This document shows, piece after piece, positions 44,570-56,084 of a stretch of DNA of 64,000 nucleotides. The notes under the pieces were generated by a model. The model was not told where the DNA came from and ran no database searches. It saw only the letters and a program-made list of their open reading frames with translations. Both the position numbers and the translations under genes were made by a program. The stretch covers positions 113,736,741 through 113,800,740 of the forward strand of contig OX104127.1 in NCBI GenBank assembly GCA_944470555.2. Reading direction: 5' to 3'. This stretch comes from Heterobilharzia americana (Eukaryota; Platyhelminthes; Trematoda; Strigeidida; Schistosomatidae). Position 1 is the first letter of the stretch. Every line of letters starts with the position of its first letter.

Positions 44570-44791
44570 CTACACTTGGATTAGCTTAATGTGGTCATGT
44601 TATTTCAAAAATCTCTTGAATTAAGTAGCTTGATGTCAAATAAAATCATCATCTACGTCTCGATGTATTCCTGCAATATGTATCTGAAACGAACCTCAAA
44701 GAACCAACATGACAACAACAACATCAATCAGGCGAGTTAAAAGGCTACCCAGCAACTATCAAAATATTTCCAGTTGTTAATCATAGTAGAC
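44570..44791. other. short non-coding stretch before the duplicated segment
   Basis: The last 25 bp (GTTGTTAATCATAGTAGACTGA) resemble the tail of the hammerhead SINEs (compare 19741-19765), so the duplicated block starts at a SINE-like remnant. Confidence 0.4.
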
Positions 44792-46246
44792 TGAAGCAGC
44801 TGCCTGCCAAATCACTTCTCGGTCCACGTTGTCGAAGGCCTTTTCAAAATAGATGAAGTTGAGGTAAGGTAGAGTTGAGTTGACTTGAGTTGACTGTCAC
44901 TCTATGCTGTGTTCTATGATGATGTGTAGCGTAGCGTTCAGTTGAGTTGCAGTTTGATCCACACATGATTTCTTCTTCCTGAAACCAGCCATCCAGCCAG
45001 CCTGTTCCAGTTGTAGCTTTGAATGCAGAGCATCTTTTAATCCCTCCATTTTGATGTGGCCTAGTATTTTGCTTGTTGTGGACAGGGACAGGAGCATGAT
45101 TCCATGCCAGTTCTTTCAAAGACTTAGATCGTTGTTGTTTGGGAGTCTGCTGGTGGTGGTGGCCATTCTTCCAATCAATCGGAAGATACCTTTCCTTCCT
45201 TCCTTCCTTTCTCCCAAACCTTCTGTGTTAGTGATGTGAGCATTTCTGCTGTTGTCTCTGCATCTGACTTCAGTGCTTCTGGCAGAAGTCTATCTGGTCC
45301 TGCTGCTTTCGCGGCTTTCAGCAATTTTATGGCATTGAGGTCTTCTGCTGTTGTCGGAGGTCTTGTGTTCACTGGTAGTTCTGTGGTTGGGCTGCTGGAG
45401 GTATTTCTGGACGAATTGCAGGTGGTTGTGGCGTTTGCGATGGTGGTGGTCGTCGATTCACGAGTTTCTTGAAGTGATCAACACACCATTCCCTTTGCTT
45501 CTCCTTTTCGGTAACAAGGTTTCCTTCACCATCATCTTATATTGGTTTCATCTGTGTTGATGTCTTCCCCCCACCTCCCCCCCCCCACGTTGTAACCTGT
45601 TTATTTGATATAATGTTGTCACATCTCTGTCCCACTTATCTGCAGCCTGTTCTGCTTCACTTGCATGTGTGTCGTACAAGTGTCTTTTCTGTTTCCACTC
45701 TCGCTTCTTCACTTCTTTAACCAGTGTAGTGTTTCATACGCTGTACTCAGTTCTTCTAATATTTGTGCGTCCTTGCATTGGTTCATCTTCTGCTTCACCA
45801 TCAACATCAACATCACCATCTTCCTCTCCCTCCTCTATCAACTCACATGTGTCCGTCAACATACATTCATTGTCCTGTCTTCTTTATTCACTCTTCCTAA
45901 CACGCTTGTGCAGGTTTACTTCCACATAGCTTTCACAGATTTTCAGTGTTCTGTCACGCAGGTTTCCTCATGGATTTTGCTCAATGTCTCCCATTTTGTT
46001 CGGATGGCTGATTGTCTGACTGACTGCCTGTCTGACGTGAAGATGTCCTTCGTCGTTTCATCCTTCAGTCCACTTTCTCATCTGAGTGTTGAACTTCAAC
46101 TGTGGTCGTCTACCACCAGCTTGTGTACATTGAAGGCATTCAGCTTGATGTTGGAGGTAGGTTCCTTGCAGAAGATGGTCAGTGGTGTGAACCCACTTAC
46201 ATCTCCTCCCCTTCTGGATCTTATGTTCATTTTGCTGCGTCTCCTC
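44792..46246 (-). mobile_element. RTE retrotransposon fragment (both ends missing)
   Basis: Covers from the end of the endonuclease region (high coordinates) to the start of the RT (low coordinates), including AGPDRLLPEAL and the block before FEKAF. The same subfamily traits as the copies at 10838 and 52127 are present: a CCTTCCTTCC tract near 45190 and a GGTGGTGGTGG stretch. It is broken by shifts and a poly-C run at 45569-45589. Confidence 0.85.
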
Positions 46247-46290
46247 TTTTATAACTGTGTGCTAGATCGAATAAACAATCTAATATGCAT
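46247..46290. mobile_element. PLE terminal-repeat scrap
   Basis: ACTGTGTGCTAGATCGAATAAACAATCTAATATGC matches the end of the PLE fragment near 19530-19560, suggesting that the ancestral RTE had landed beside or in a PLE end. It is repeated at 54931-54976. Confidence 0.45.
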
Positions 46291-47427
46291 AACATGAAAC
46301 TATGTAAATTAATCACGTAATTTTTTCACAATTTCTAACTCAGGTGGACTTTGTTTCAGACCTTAATATCAACCAGACTTTTCGTATTAAATATGTGGAC
46401 TGATCCATCTCATATATATGATGCAGTCTGTATTATAAACTTTTAGATTCACATAATCAGTCGATCAACTTTATTTAGGACAAGTGTGTGAATATAATCC
46501 CAACAATTAATTAAATGACACTGAGCAATTTCAATATGTTTGAGTGGTCAAACAAAATGTATTTCTAGGAAATGTTTATTTTTTGTTTTCTGAGATAAAA
46601 CTGAGGCGAAACGACGCGGAGGAGAGAGATGAATAGCAGCAAAACAAAAATACAATGAACAAATTGAAATTGAACATTGAACTCATCCTCCTCACTTATT
46701 ATATTTGTGTGAAATTTTTGTTCATTTTTCCTCATAAGTGCGAAATGGTAATGATGAAATAGCATTTTACCATTTATGTAAATCATCTTAAAACTTATTA
46801 TTAAGCACTAATCAAGTTGTTTTAATCAATCATGTTCAGTGACATGTGGTTTATATAAACTAGTTGCTTCAAAATTATAAATTCTATACATACAAACAGA
46901 GGAAGTACAAGTACAATCAGTGGTTAGCATTATACAATTAAGCCAAAAGATGAATGATTTTTAGACGACATAACAAATATGGATAATTTAATAAGATGCT
47001 CGTAAAATACTAACTAATGTAAACCGATGGGATGGCCTTAAAAAGTCACGCCATCTTCTATTGTATAAACTGAGAATTGATATGGTAATACTATTACAAA
47101 CATGATGAAGACCAAAATTTCGAGATAAATATCAGAGAGCAGTTGGAGGTTTTATGGTTAACATATAACACTATAATTGTGGCAACAGAAATCTTCCTTA
47201 TGAATCAATACTCAGGTCAAAATCTCTGTTGAGGAAAAGGAAAACTCATTGAGAAAGTAGACTGTTAGAAAATAACCAATCCCAACAGGACATACCTGTA
47301 TGAAATTTTTCATGATTGTCACATTCTTCTCTACTAATCCTCGTTTGAAAATGCTATTATGAAATGTTTTAACAGAATCCTCATTGTCCTTATGGGATAA
47401 TCAACTACCTAGGAGGAGAAACAGTAT
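46291..47427. other. duplicated unique flank, copy 1
   Basis: A 73-codon minus frame (46786-46565) with a hydrophobic stretch (FVHCIFVLLLFISLLRVV) is kept in both copies but differs by replacements. With so little divergence this is no evidence of selection, so it is not called as a gene. Confidence 0.4.
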
Positions 47428-47655
47428 TTACTGAATGAGTTGATTTTCATCAGCTGCATAAAATATTTCTCCCTCCGTTTCAGCAGATGTTTTGGTCTGA
47501 TTAACTTCTTCTGTTCTTAACTTTCGTTGTATCTTGAGACACCAATGTCTTCTTCTGATCTTTGAAACGTGAAATGATACCTCAAAATTCTCTCTGTACA
47601 GTGTGTCAGAATGTTTACAGCCATTGTTTATTTGTTTCACTCTGTAGTTTATGGA
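47428..47655 (-). CDS. candidate duplicated exon, copy 1 (early stop)
   Basis: On the minus strand the acceptor GATTTGTATTAGCAG ends at 47656, and the phase-0 frame runs 75 codons to TAA at 47430-47428. The product is basic in the middle (KIRRRHWCLKIQRKL) and acidic at the end (TSAETEGEIFYAADEN), not compositionally random. The same exon in copy 2 reads through this stop. No family was recognised. It may be a terminal exon or a chance frame. Confidence 0.33.
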   Translation of the reverse strand, partial: SINYRVKQINNGCKHSDTLYRENFEVSFHVSKIRRRHWCLKIQRKLRTEEVNQTKTSAETEGEIFYAADENQLIQ

Positions 47656-47859
47656 CTGCTAATACAAATCATATGCAGTAGAACGACATAAGCTCACTTT
47701 TTAAACACTGTTCTCAATGTCTTATCCACTAGTGCGGTTGAAGCTTATACTATCTGCGTCACTAAATCGTTGATAAACGTCATTCTTCACATCGCATGGA
47801 TGAAAATTCACTTGACAGTTTGTAGCGATTTATCGATCTCATGGTGGTATTCATCCGTA

Positions 47860-47926
47860 ATGATATCAGTTGGAGAATGCTTGAAAACCTGGGGTACTAA
47901 CCATCTGCCTCGTCCTACTACGGGAC
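47860..47926 (-). mobile_element. hammerhead SINE tail fragment (in copy 1)
   Basis: ATTCATCCGTAATGATATCAGTTGGAG, AACCTGGGG and CGTCCTACTACGGGAC match the left (minus) arm layout at 19746-19826. It is cut at the stem II position of the ribozyme, where the RTE fragment follows. Confidence 0.6.
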
Positions 47927-48102
47927 AACGAGTTGGGCATCTGAAGCGAGGGTGACATGGATGAGATGATGTGAAAAAGAAATGAGTGCTCGTGAGCATT
48001 GGGGGAGGTAGGTTAAGAAGACTGCAGAGAGGGGAGTGAAATGGCGACATGTTACTGAAGCCCTATATTCCACTACGAAATAAATAAATAAATAAACAGT
48101 AG
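47927..48102 (+). mobile_element. RTE 3' end fragment
   Basis: Begins AACGAGTTGGGCATCTGAAGC and runs through the conserved 3' part to a tail of AAATAAATAAATAAATAAAC. It is the same subfamily as the 3' end of the copy at 52204-52360 (shared reverse complement of CATCATCTCATCCATGTCACC). It directly joins the broken SINE of copy 1. Confidence 0.75.
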
Positions 48103-48588
48103 ATCTTAACTTTCATTTTATGAGTACGCTTTGAGACTCCCCTCTGATTAGTAGCACGATATGAGTTTATCACTTTCCCTGTCCCTGCGACTTGTGTCAA
48201 AAGAGCTGCTGTTATTGTGTATTTGAAATGTTCATTCCACATTCGAAGGGGAGCATTTTCGACAAACATGTGGTGTGGTCATAAGAAGTCCTCTAGAAGA
48301 TTTATATACCATATATTGGGGGCCTGGCTGGTGACCTCAATAATGAGGTTACTCTTTATAAGAGATAAGTTGATGATATAAGTGCGATATGTCACAAGCA
48401 TGAAGATTTATTATCTTTCAAAACAACTTACGCTTAACATGTGGAAAAGAGAAAGGCTGCCATTTGCTAATCTTGGATATACTACTGAGTCGTAGAAAAG
48501 ACGGTTCAATAAAACTTTAGAAGCACAGGAAACCTACTTCGGAAAATCAGTAATTAAGTTTACACAGCATTTATCCCATTCAATGCAG
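48103..48588. other. probable intron before the terminal exon
   Basis: AT-rich, no features, apart from the acceptor tract TTTATCCCATTCAATGCAG ending at 48588. Confidence 0.4.
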
Positions 48589-48819
48589 GCGAGGTTTGGT
48601 GATGTGCCTATTCAAACGTACCCAGCGAATCTCTACAGAAAACTCAATGGATGGTGGCATCAAAATACTAACTGGAACGTCAGTGAAAATTGGATAGCCG
48701 TTGAAGTTCATAAACCGTTGCGAAAATCAGCCAGCTTTGAAGCCGTTTGTATTCTGATTCCAAGAAACGCACTTATATCATGGTACTATTCAGAGGGGAA
48801 TAACACAGCAAAGTTTTAG
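48589..48819 (+). CDS. candidate terminal exon, unrecognised protein (gene B)
   Basis: Acceptor CCCATTCAATGCAG, phase 0, then 76 codons to TAG at 48817-48819. The sequence is strongly protein-like: many aromatic residues and evenly spread charges (RKLNGWWHQNTNWNVSENW, later FEAVCILIPRNALISWYY). GC content is higher than in the surroundings. The phase fits the exon at 44449-44557. I do not recognise the family. It is the best coding candidate in the right half of the window outside mobile elements. Confidence 0.55.
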   Translation, partial: ARFGDVPIQTYPANLYRKLNGWWHQNTNWNVSENWIAVEVHKPLRKSASFEAVCILIPRNALISWYYSEGNNTAKF

Positions 48820-48960
48820 AAGGAAAGTTAAGATCTGCCATTTGTAAATCGTACCATGCAGCTAGGCTTATCATTAGTTAAGAAGACCAAACACATTTTA
48901 CAACAGTGATCTCATCACTGTATAGACGACTGTCATATCCCTCTGCATTTATCAATCCAC

Positions 48961-48980
48961 ATGTGTGTGTGTGTGTGTGG
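48961..48980. repeat. (TG)n microsatellite
   Basis: Nine TG units, interrupted once at the end. Confidence 0.85.
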
Positions 48981-50293
48981 ACAAATATATACAGGGAGGA
49001 GCAATAGAGATATCTGCTTGAGGGTGGTGGAACATGTACCAGAATGGCCACAAAAGTAGCTGGATTTACAAACATCAATAAGTGCAGGTGGCAGACAACC
49101 ATCATCATCCGTTGCAAAGCTTATTATTCATAAAGGTCATAGGATTGATATTAAAACAGCCTTTACGATTTTGTATAGAAACTGTCAGGAGCGCATACTA
49201 AGGTTTGTCCAGATGCTAGCCATACACATGTTTAAGCCCACCTCATGTGTTTGAAAACAGTTTTTCCTTACCCTAAACGTACCTTGATAATGCTTATCTA
49301 ATTGTATTACCGAGGTCATCTTAAAATGGTATCACTCTCCTCTCATTACTTTTCTTACTATAAAATACTTTCACATCTTACTCTCCCCTCCCCCCACTTC
49401 CAGTTTCCATATAAAATGCTTTAATAAGTAAATGTGTGATCAGATTTTTCGAAATGCACATGCATCACATTTTTTGGATAAACTAAATCTTCAAAATTAC
49501 ATTACCAACATTATTTCATAGTTGACTTAATTTGATAATCAAAGGTAAACTTGGTGAGGACCTCAGGGATTATTTTGAGCAGGATTGTATTAGGCTGCAC
49601 GGAGGAAGATAAAGAGTTTGCCAAGTATTTTTATACGTATTTATTTAACATTCAATAATGAAGAAAGATGAACATAATTGGAACTGAACTGCATGGTATG
49701 ACAGTACATGCTTTCAGTATTTTTCACTCAAATGACACAGCTTGTCTTCAACATATTTGCTTGAACTGATGCTAACTGCAGATTTCAACAACTGCAAATG
49801 TCTTTCAGGAACTTCTATCAATCTTTCTTAGTCCATCACTCAGCATCTAAAAGAGGTTCTTCGGCATTAGGTAGTTGGTTCGTTGTCACTAATGTGCACA
49901 TTTGTTTTACAATTTCTTATGGGTGTCTGGATGAACTTAGCTGAATCGTTAGTAAGGCATAAGATATCCTCAACTTCTCTGATTTCTTGCCCATTTCCCG
50001 TTCTACTAGTGAGCTTTTCTACCCTGTTGTTTGGAGACCTATAACCAACCAGAGGCTAACTAGAATCGGACCAGAGAATCAAAAGTCTAGGTAGCGATTC
50101 GAGCGTGAAGATTTCTAAAGACACTATTGCTTAAACTTCCATCTTGTTTTCCATTGATCCTGCGATCCAACATCGCAAACTCTAACTGTCAAAATCATGG
50201 GTAAACTGAACTGCACACCAGCGATAATCTAAAGGAAAAACTTGAGCACTGTGGTAGAATATAATTCCATATTAGATTATTTATTTGATGTAG
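48981..50293. other. AT-rich stretch, no features except the outer edge of the PLE
   Basis: No coding or RNA signal. From about 50243 the sequence CACTGTGGTAGAATATAATTCC matches the left-end PLE piece at 18735, so the element may extend about 50 bp left of its inverted repeat. Confidence 0.4.
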
Positions 50294-50577
50294 GACACAG
50301 TGATACAGTATAATTCACTTGATGATGTATCAAGCACAATTAATACTCAGATTCATATCAAAGTAAATCATACGACTTTCACACAGTCCAACAGTTCATT
50401 CATTTATTTAAATGGTAGTAAAATTTTGCATACATCTGCAATATGTGATGAGTCATTCGCTTTGTGTGGTAGGTGTGGATTTAATGAACAAAGATTCTAT
50501 GATGGATCTCACCTTCCACCTAGCTAGCTATATTGGATTTTAGATTTGTCACCCTATCCCACCCTGTAGTGTGATTA
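50294..50577 (+). repeat. PLE left inverted terminal repeat
   Basis: From CACAGTGATACAGTA to the CACCCTATCCCACCCTGTAGTGTG block; reverse complement of 51836-52111. Both copies are open for about 75 codons (STINTQIHIKVNHTTFTQSN). This reflects their common origin rather than a proven protein. Confidence 0.85.
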
Positions 50578-50799
50578 CAAGGCAACTTTATAGGCGACCC
50601 TAGTAACAATCAAAATGAACAATCAGGCCAATCCATTTCGTCCTGAAAGGCAAATTTTCTTAAAGTAGAGACATTTAATTAGTTATTACTCTAGTTGTTG
50701 TTTCGGTGGCCTTTAAACTAACTCGTGATTATCAATGCCTGACACCATTAATCCTAGTGGAATGCATGGTACCATTAAGATTCGTAAAACAGGTTATCC

Positions 50800-51800
50800 T
50801 ATTAAGCCAATAGCTGGTATCAAAAACACATCTCAACATATGCTTTATCTAAATGTCTAGCTACAATACTATGTCTCTTATTAGAAATCTCTGAAAATCT
50901 AGTCTCACGAATTCAATTGAATTGGAACACAGACTAAATAACATACAATTAGACGAGGGGGAAAAGATGGTCAGCTTTGATGTAACGAGTCTCTATGCGA
51001 ACATACCAATTAATACGGCACTTGAGGCAGTCAGAATTGAATTCACAACTGACCATGAACTCAGCAACAGAACTAAAGTTTCTGTTGATGAAATTATGCT
51101 AGGGATAAGACTATGTTTCACTTCCACAGTTTTCAAATTTCAAGACGAAATATATCAACAAACAAGGAGTAGCGATGGCATGTCCAATATCCCCTGTTGT
51201 AGCAGACATTTTTGCACAGTTGGGAACAACTAGCATTAGAAACATTTCACCCGACCCCAAAAGTATGGTGGCGATATGTAGATGACACATTTGCTGTGCT
51301 AAAATCACAACACATCCAGTTTTTTCTCACACGTTAACTCGATACTAGATGCAATCCAATTCACGTATGAATTTGAAAATGAAGAAAGAAAATTACCTAT
51401 GTTGGATTGTAAAATTAAGAGAAGAGATGGAAGCTTAGATACCAGGGTTTATAGGAAACCAATACATTCGAATAAATATTTGGATTTAGCATCATCTCAC
51501 CCTATATCTGTCAAAGTAGGTTTGATGAAATCTTTAATTAATCGGGTTAAACGTTTGACTAGTAAACAGCAAAGCTTAAATACGGAAATGAAATACATCA
51601 CAGAGACACTAATTCTTAATAACCATCCTCCGGAATTTATTGAAGGTTTATAAGTACTGAGAAGAGATACTATGTGACAATTGTGAGGTCAAGTATATAG
51701 GTCAAAGCAGCCGATCTGCACCAGTCAGGATAGTAGAACACGAAAATTTAGCGAGATATATAATAGTAGACACCAATAAGATAAGTAATTTAGAAAAATA
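50800..51800 (+). pseudogene. PLE reverse transcriptase and GIY-YIG, frameshifted
   Basis: The frame at 50922-51160 has MVSFDVTSLYANIPI, the first catalytic Asp block. A shift near 51165 leads to the VAMACPISPVVADIF block, then RYVDDTFAVL with YVDD at 51275-51286. Another shift gives LPMLDCKIKRRDGSLDTRVY, then RKPIHSNKYLDLASSHP up to 51653. Past the stop, CDNCEVKYIGQSSRSA and VRIVEHENL (about 51672-51760) are the GIY-YIG block with its conserved KYIGQ. It is dead by shifts, but the active-site residues are retained. Confidence 0.85.
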
Positions 51801-51835
51801 AATCGGCTATCGCTCTCCATATCCTGATCCATAAT

Positions 51836-52111
51836 CACACTATAGGGTGGGATAGGGTGACAATTCTAAAATCCAATATAACTAGCTAGGTGGAAGGTGA
51901 GATCCATCATAGAATCTTTCTTCATTAAAACCACACCTACCATACAAAGCGAATGACTCATCACATATTGCAGATGTATGGAAAATTTTACTACCATTTA
52001 AATAAATGAATGAACTGTTGGACTGTGTGAAAGTCGTATGATTTACTTTGATATGAATCTGAGTATTAATTGTGCTTGATACGTCATCAAGTGAATTACA
52101 CTGCATCACAG
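51836..52111 (-). repeat. PLE right inverted terminal repeat
   Basis: Reverse complement of 50294-50577 with few differences. It lies about 15-20 bp left of the (TTA)n tail of the next RTE. Confidence 0.85.
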
Positions 52112-52126
52112 TGATTCATTATTATT

Positions 52127-52129
52127 GAA

Positions 52130-52191
<62 letters not shown>

Positions 52192-54930
52192 CGTCATTAT
52201 TATTTGTCCTTTGGCTTCATTGTGGCTTCAGTAATAAGTCGCCATTTCACTCCCTACTCTGCAGTCTTCTAAACCTGGCTCCCCAAACGCCCAGGAGCAC
52301 TCATTTCTTCTTCACATCATCTCATCCATGTCACCCTCGCTTCAGATGCTCAACTCATCGTTTCCCATTTGGCTTCCATTCGACGGCCTGGCATGACCTG
52401 TCGCATAATGCCCCGAATGCTCGTCTCAGTGTATGCCCAATCCAATCGATCTCCACTTCATGCCACTGTATATTTGTTGCGCGACAGATTCTTGGATGGT
52501 TCGTTGCCAGCCAGGCAGCCAGCCACAGTGAGTTCCTTGTTGCTTATTCTTTCTGAACATCTGATCTTCTGTATCGAGTAAGCGAAGGCAGCAGCTGTTG
52601 ATGAATAAATGCAGTCTGTTGGAAATGCTTTCCGAGACGCTCCAACAAGTCACTTAACCATCACATAGAAGCACTGACTTGACAGTGGTGTTGAAAATCC
52701 GGATCTTGTTCACGCTTTGTGCTGAGTGCAGTAGATCTCCACACTGATTGTTTCAGATCAATGAGGGAAGGCCTGTCTTGTCATCTCTCCGATCCTGGCT
52801 GCTTTCACATCCTCATCTGTGACACCACCACCGCCGCCACCACGGCCGCGTGTAATTGAAAAGATGCTGCCATGACTGGGTAGGTGTAGGTGAAAGAGAC
52901 TACTTCCTTCAAGTTTCTCCCCTTTATGGTGATTGGTGCTTCTTGGTGTTGTTGTTGGTTGGTTGAGTATCTCCATCACCTCTAACTCTATCCTCTCTAC
53001 ACTCACTTGAACGAAGTCCCATCTTCCTTCGCTGCCTCACCTCGCCTCGCCCCATCTCTCCTCTTCTGTCAACTTGTTGGTTTTCGCCTTCACATCTTCG
53101 AGTTTGTGCAACAAGACATTCGATAAAAATCATCATTGACGGTGAAATACAAATCTTCTAGTGTCTTTTCATCGCATCGGTCAAACACCACATACCAATC
53201 TTCTCACAACTCCTCACAATTTCTTGCATCATCCAGTCCAGTCCAGCTGACCACTATCACGAAGATCATCGGTGATGGATAGTAGGTGGCAGCACTGTCT
53301 TACCCCCCCCGCGGCCACTGTCCCCTGTCTTCACTTCACTTCACTTCACTCCACTTCAGAGGCATCACTGAGATTTCCATTGTGAATCACTTAGCATGTA
53401 GCATTGCCATCATCATATACCACATGGCTGCTGTTCAATGAGTTTGACAAATATTTGTGGCATTAAAACCATAGTGTTGAAGCAGCTGCCTGCCAAACCA
53501 CTTCTCGATCGACGCTGTCGAAGGCCTTTTCAAAATAGATGAAGTTGAGGTAAGGTAGAGTTGGGTTGAGTTGAGTTGACTGTCATTCTATGCTGTGTTC
53601 GATGATGATGTGTAGCGTAGCGTTCAGTCGAGTTGCAGTTTGATCCACACATGATTTCTTCTTCCTGAAACCAGCCATCCAGCCAGCCTGCTCCAGTTGT
53701 AGCTTTGAATGCAGAGCATCTCTTAATCCCTCCATTTTGATGTGGCCTAATATTTTGCTTGTTGTGGACAGGGACAGGAGCATGATTCCGTGCCAGTTCT
53801 TTCAAAGACTTAGATCGTTGTTGTTTGGGAGTCTGCTGGTGGTGGTGGCCATTCTTCCAATCAATCGGAAGATACCTTTCCTTCCTTCCTTCCTTTCTCC
53901 CAAACCTTCTGTATTAGTGATGTGAGCATTTCTGCTGTTGTCTCTGCATCTGACGTCAGTGCTTCTGGCAGAAGTCTATCTGGTCCTACTGCTTTCGCGG
54001 CTTTCAGCAACTTTATGGCATTGAGGTCTTCTGCTGTTGTCGGAGGTCTTGTGTTCACTGGTAGTTCTGTGGTTGGGCTGCTGGAGGTATTTCTGGACGA
54101 ATTGCAAGTGGTTGTGACGTTTGCGATGGTGGTGGTCGTCGATTCACGAGTTTCTTGAAGTGATCAACACACCATTCCCTTTGCTTCTCCTTTTCGGTAA
54201 CAAGGTTTCCTTCACCATCATCTTATATTGGTTTCATCTGTGTTGATGTCTTCCCCCCACCCCCACCCCCCACGTAGTAACCTGTTTATTGTGTTGTCAG
54301 GTCTCTGTTCCGCTTATCTGCAGCCTGTTCTGCTCCACTTGCAAGTGTGTCGTACAAGTGTCTTTTCTGTTTCCACTCTCGCTTCTTCACTTCTTTAACC
54401 AGTGTGGTGTTTCATACGCTGTACTCAGTTCTTCTAATATTTGTGCGTCCTTGCATTGGTTCATCTTCTGCTTCACCATCAACATCACCACCTTCCTCTC
54501 CCTCCTCTATCAACTCAAATGTGTCCGTCAACATACATTCATTGTCCTGTCTTCTTTATTCACTCTTCCTAACACGCTTGTGCAGGTTTACTTCCACATA
54601 GCTTTCACAGATTTTCAGTGTTCTGTCACACAGGTTTCCTCATGGATTTTGCTCAATGTCTCCCATTTTGTTCGGATGGCTGATTGTCTGACTGACTAAC
54701 TGACTAACTGACTGTCTGACGTGAAGATGTCCTTCGTCGTTTCATCCTTCAGTCCACTTTCTCATCTGGGTGTTCAACTTCAACTGTGGTCGTCTATCAC
54801 CAGCTTGTGTAAATTGAAGGCATTCAACTTGATGTTGGAGGTAGATTCCTTGCAGAAGATGGTCAGTGGTGTGAACCCACTTACATCTCCTCCCCTTCTG
54901 GATCTTATGTTCATTTTGCTGCGTCTCCTC
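52127..54930 (-). mobile_element. RTE retrotransposon, 5'-truncated, decayed
   Basis: Minus strand. The 3' tail is the (TTA)n tract at 52127-52205. The C-terminal and RT parts extend to about 53480, and the inter-domain part continues to 54930, where it ends at the same base as the copy in 44792-46246 (GCTGCGTCTCC). The right half (53478-54930) is part of duplication copy 2. Frames are broken, and C-rich insertions occur at 53305-53313 and 54253-54272. Confidence 0.85.
52129..52205. repeat. (TTA)n tract, RTE 3' tail
   Basis: About 20 TTA units and a short imperfect end, at the 3' terminus of the minus-strand RTE. Confidence 0.9.
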
Positions 54931-56084
54931 TTTTATAACTGTGTGCTAGATCGAATAAACAATCTAATATGCATAACAGGAAACTATGTGAATTAATCAC
55001 GTAATTTTTTCACAATTTCTAACTCAGGTGGACTTTGTTTCAGACCTTAATATCAACCAGACTTTTCGTATTAAATATGTGGACTGATCCATCTCATATA
55101 TATGATGCAGTCTGTATTATAAACTTTTAGATTCACATAATCAGTCGATCAACTTTATTTAGGACAAGTGTGTGAATATAATCCCAACAATTAATTAAAT
55201 GACACTGAGCAATTTCAATATGTTTGAGTGGTCAAACAAAGTGTATTTCTAGGAAATGTTTATGTTTTGTTTTCTGAGATAAAACTGAGGCGAAACGACA
55301 CGAAGGAGAGAGATGAATAGCAGCAAAACAAAAATACAATGAACAAATTGAAATTGAACATTGAACTCATCCTCCTTACTTATTATATTTGTGTGAAATT
55401 TTTGTTCATTTTTCCTCATAAGTGCGAAATGGTAATGATGAAATAGCATTTTACCATTTATGTAAATCATCTTAAAACTTATTATTAAGCACTAATCAAG
55501 TTGTTTTAATCAATCATGTTCAGTGACATGTGGTTTATATAAACTAGTTGCTTCAAAATTATAAATTCTATACATACAAACAGAGGAAGTACAAGTACAA
55601 TCAGTGGTTAGCATTATACAATTAAGCCAAAAGATGAATGATTTTTAGACGACATAATAAGTATGGATAATTTAATAAGATACTCGTAAAATACTAACTA
55701 ATGTAAACCGATGGGATGGCCTTAAAAAGTCACGCCATCTTCTATTGTATAAACTGAGAATTGATATGGTAATACTATTATAAACATGATGAAGACCAAA
55801 ATTTCGAGATAAATATCAGAGAGCAGTTGGAGGTTTTATGGTTAACATATAACGCCATAATTATGGCAACAGAAATCTTCCTTATGAATCAATACTCAGG
55901 TCAAAATCTCTGTTGAGGAAAAGGAAAACTCGTTGAGAAAGTAGACTGTTAGAAAATAACCAATCCCAACAGGACATACCTGTATGAAATTTTTCATGAT
56001 TGTCACATTCTTCTCTACTAATCCTCGTTTGAAAATGCTATTATGAAATGTTTTAACAGAATCCTCATTGTCCTTATGGGATAA
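54931..56084. other. duplicated unique flank, copy 2
   Basis: Equivalent of 46247-47427: a PLE scrap, then featureless DNA with the small minus frame at 55470-55249. No gene is supported. Confidence 0.4.

Larger units (their letters stand above)
44792..47926. repeat. 3.1-kb segmental duplication, copy 1
   Basis: Direct duplicate of 53478-56610 with an offset of 8684-8686 bp and only scattered substitutions and small indels. It contains a piece of minus-strand RTE (44792-46246), a PLE terminal-repeat scrap, about 1.6 kb of otherwise single-copy DNA with an exon-like minus-strand frame, and the tail half of a hammerhead SINE. The left edge falls inside RTE sequence, and the right edge falls inside the SINE hammerhead (CTACTACGGGAC). 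Confidence 0.9.
50294..52111 (+). mobile_element. Penelope-like element with inverted terminal repeats
   Basis: Terminal inverted repeats of about 280 bp flank 1.26 kb that codes, in several frames, for a Penelope-type RT followed by a GIY-YIG remnant. Catalytic residues are present, but there are at least two frameshifts and several stops. PLEs typically have terminal repeats in direct or inverted order and a GIY-YIG endonuclease, so the class is secure. The RT N-terminal region is short or missing. Confidence 0.85.

Noticed and set aside
46565..46786. 73-codon frame with a hydrophobic helix, also at 55249-55470
   Set aside because: Retention in both copies reflects the recent duplication, and the differences include several replacements; no other support.
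50300..50527. 75-codon frame, repeated inverted at 51882-52109, as a protein
   Set aside because: It is the PLE inverted terminal repeat; both frames are open because the repeats are near copies.
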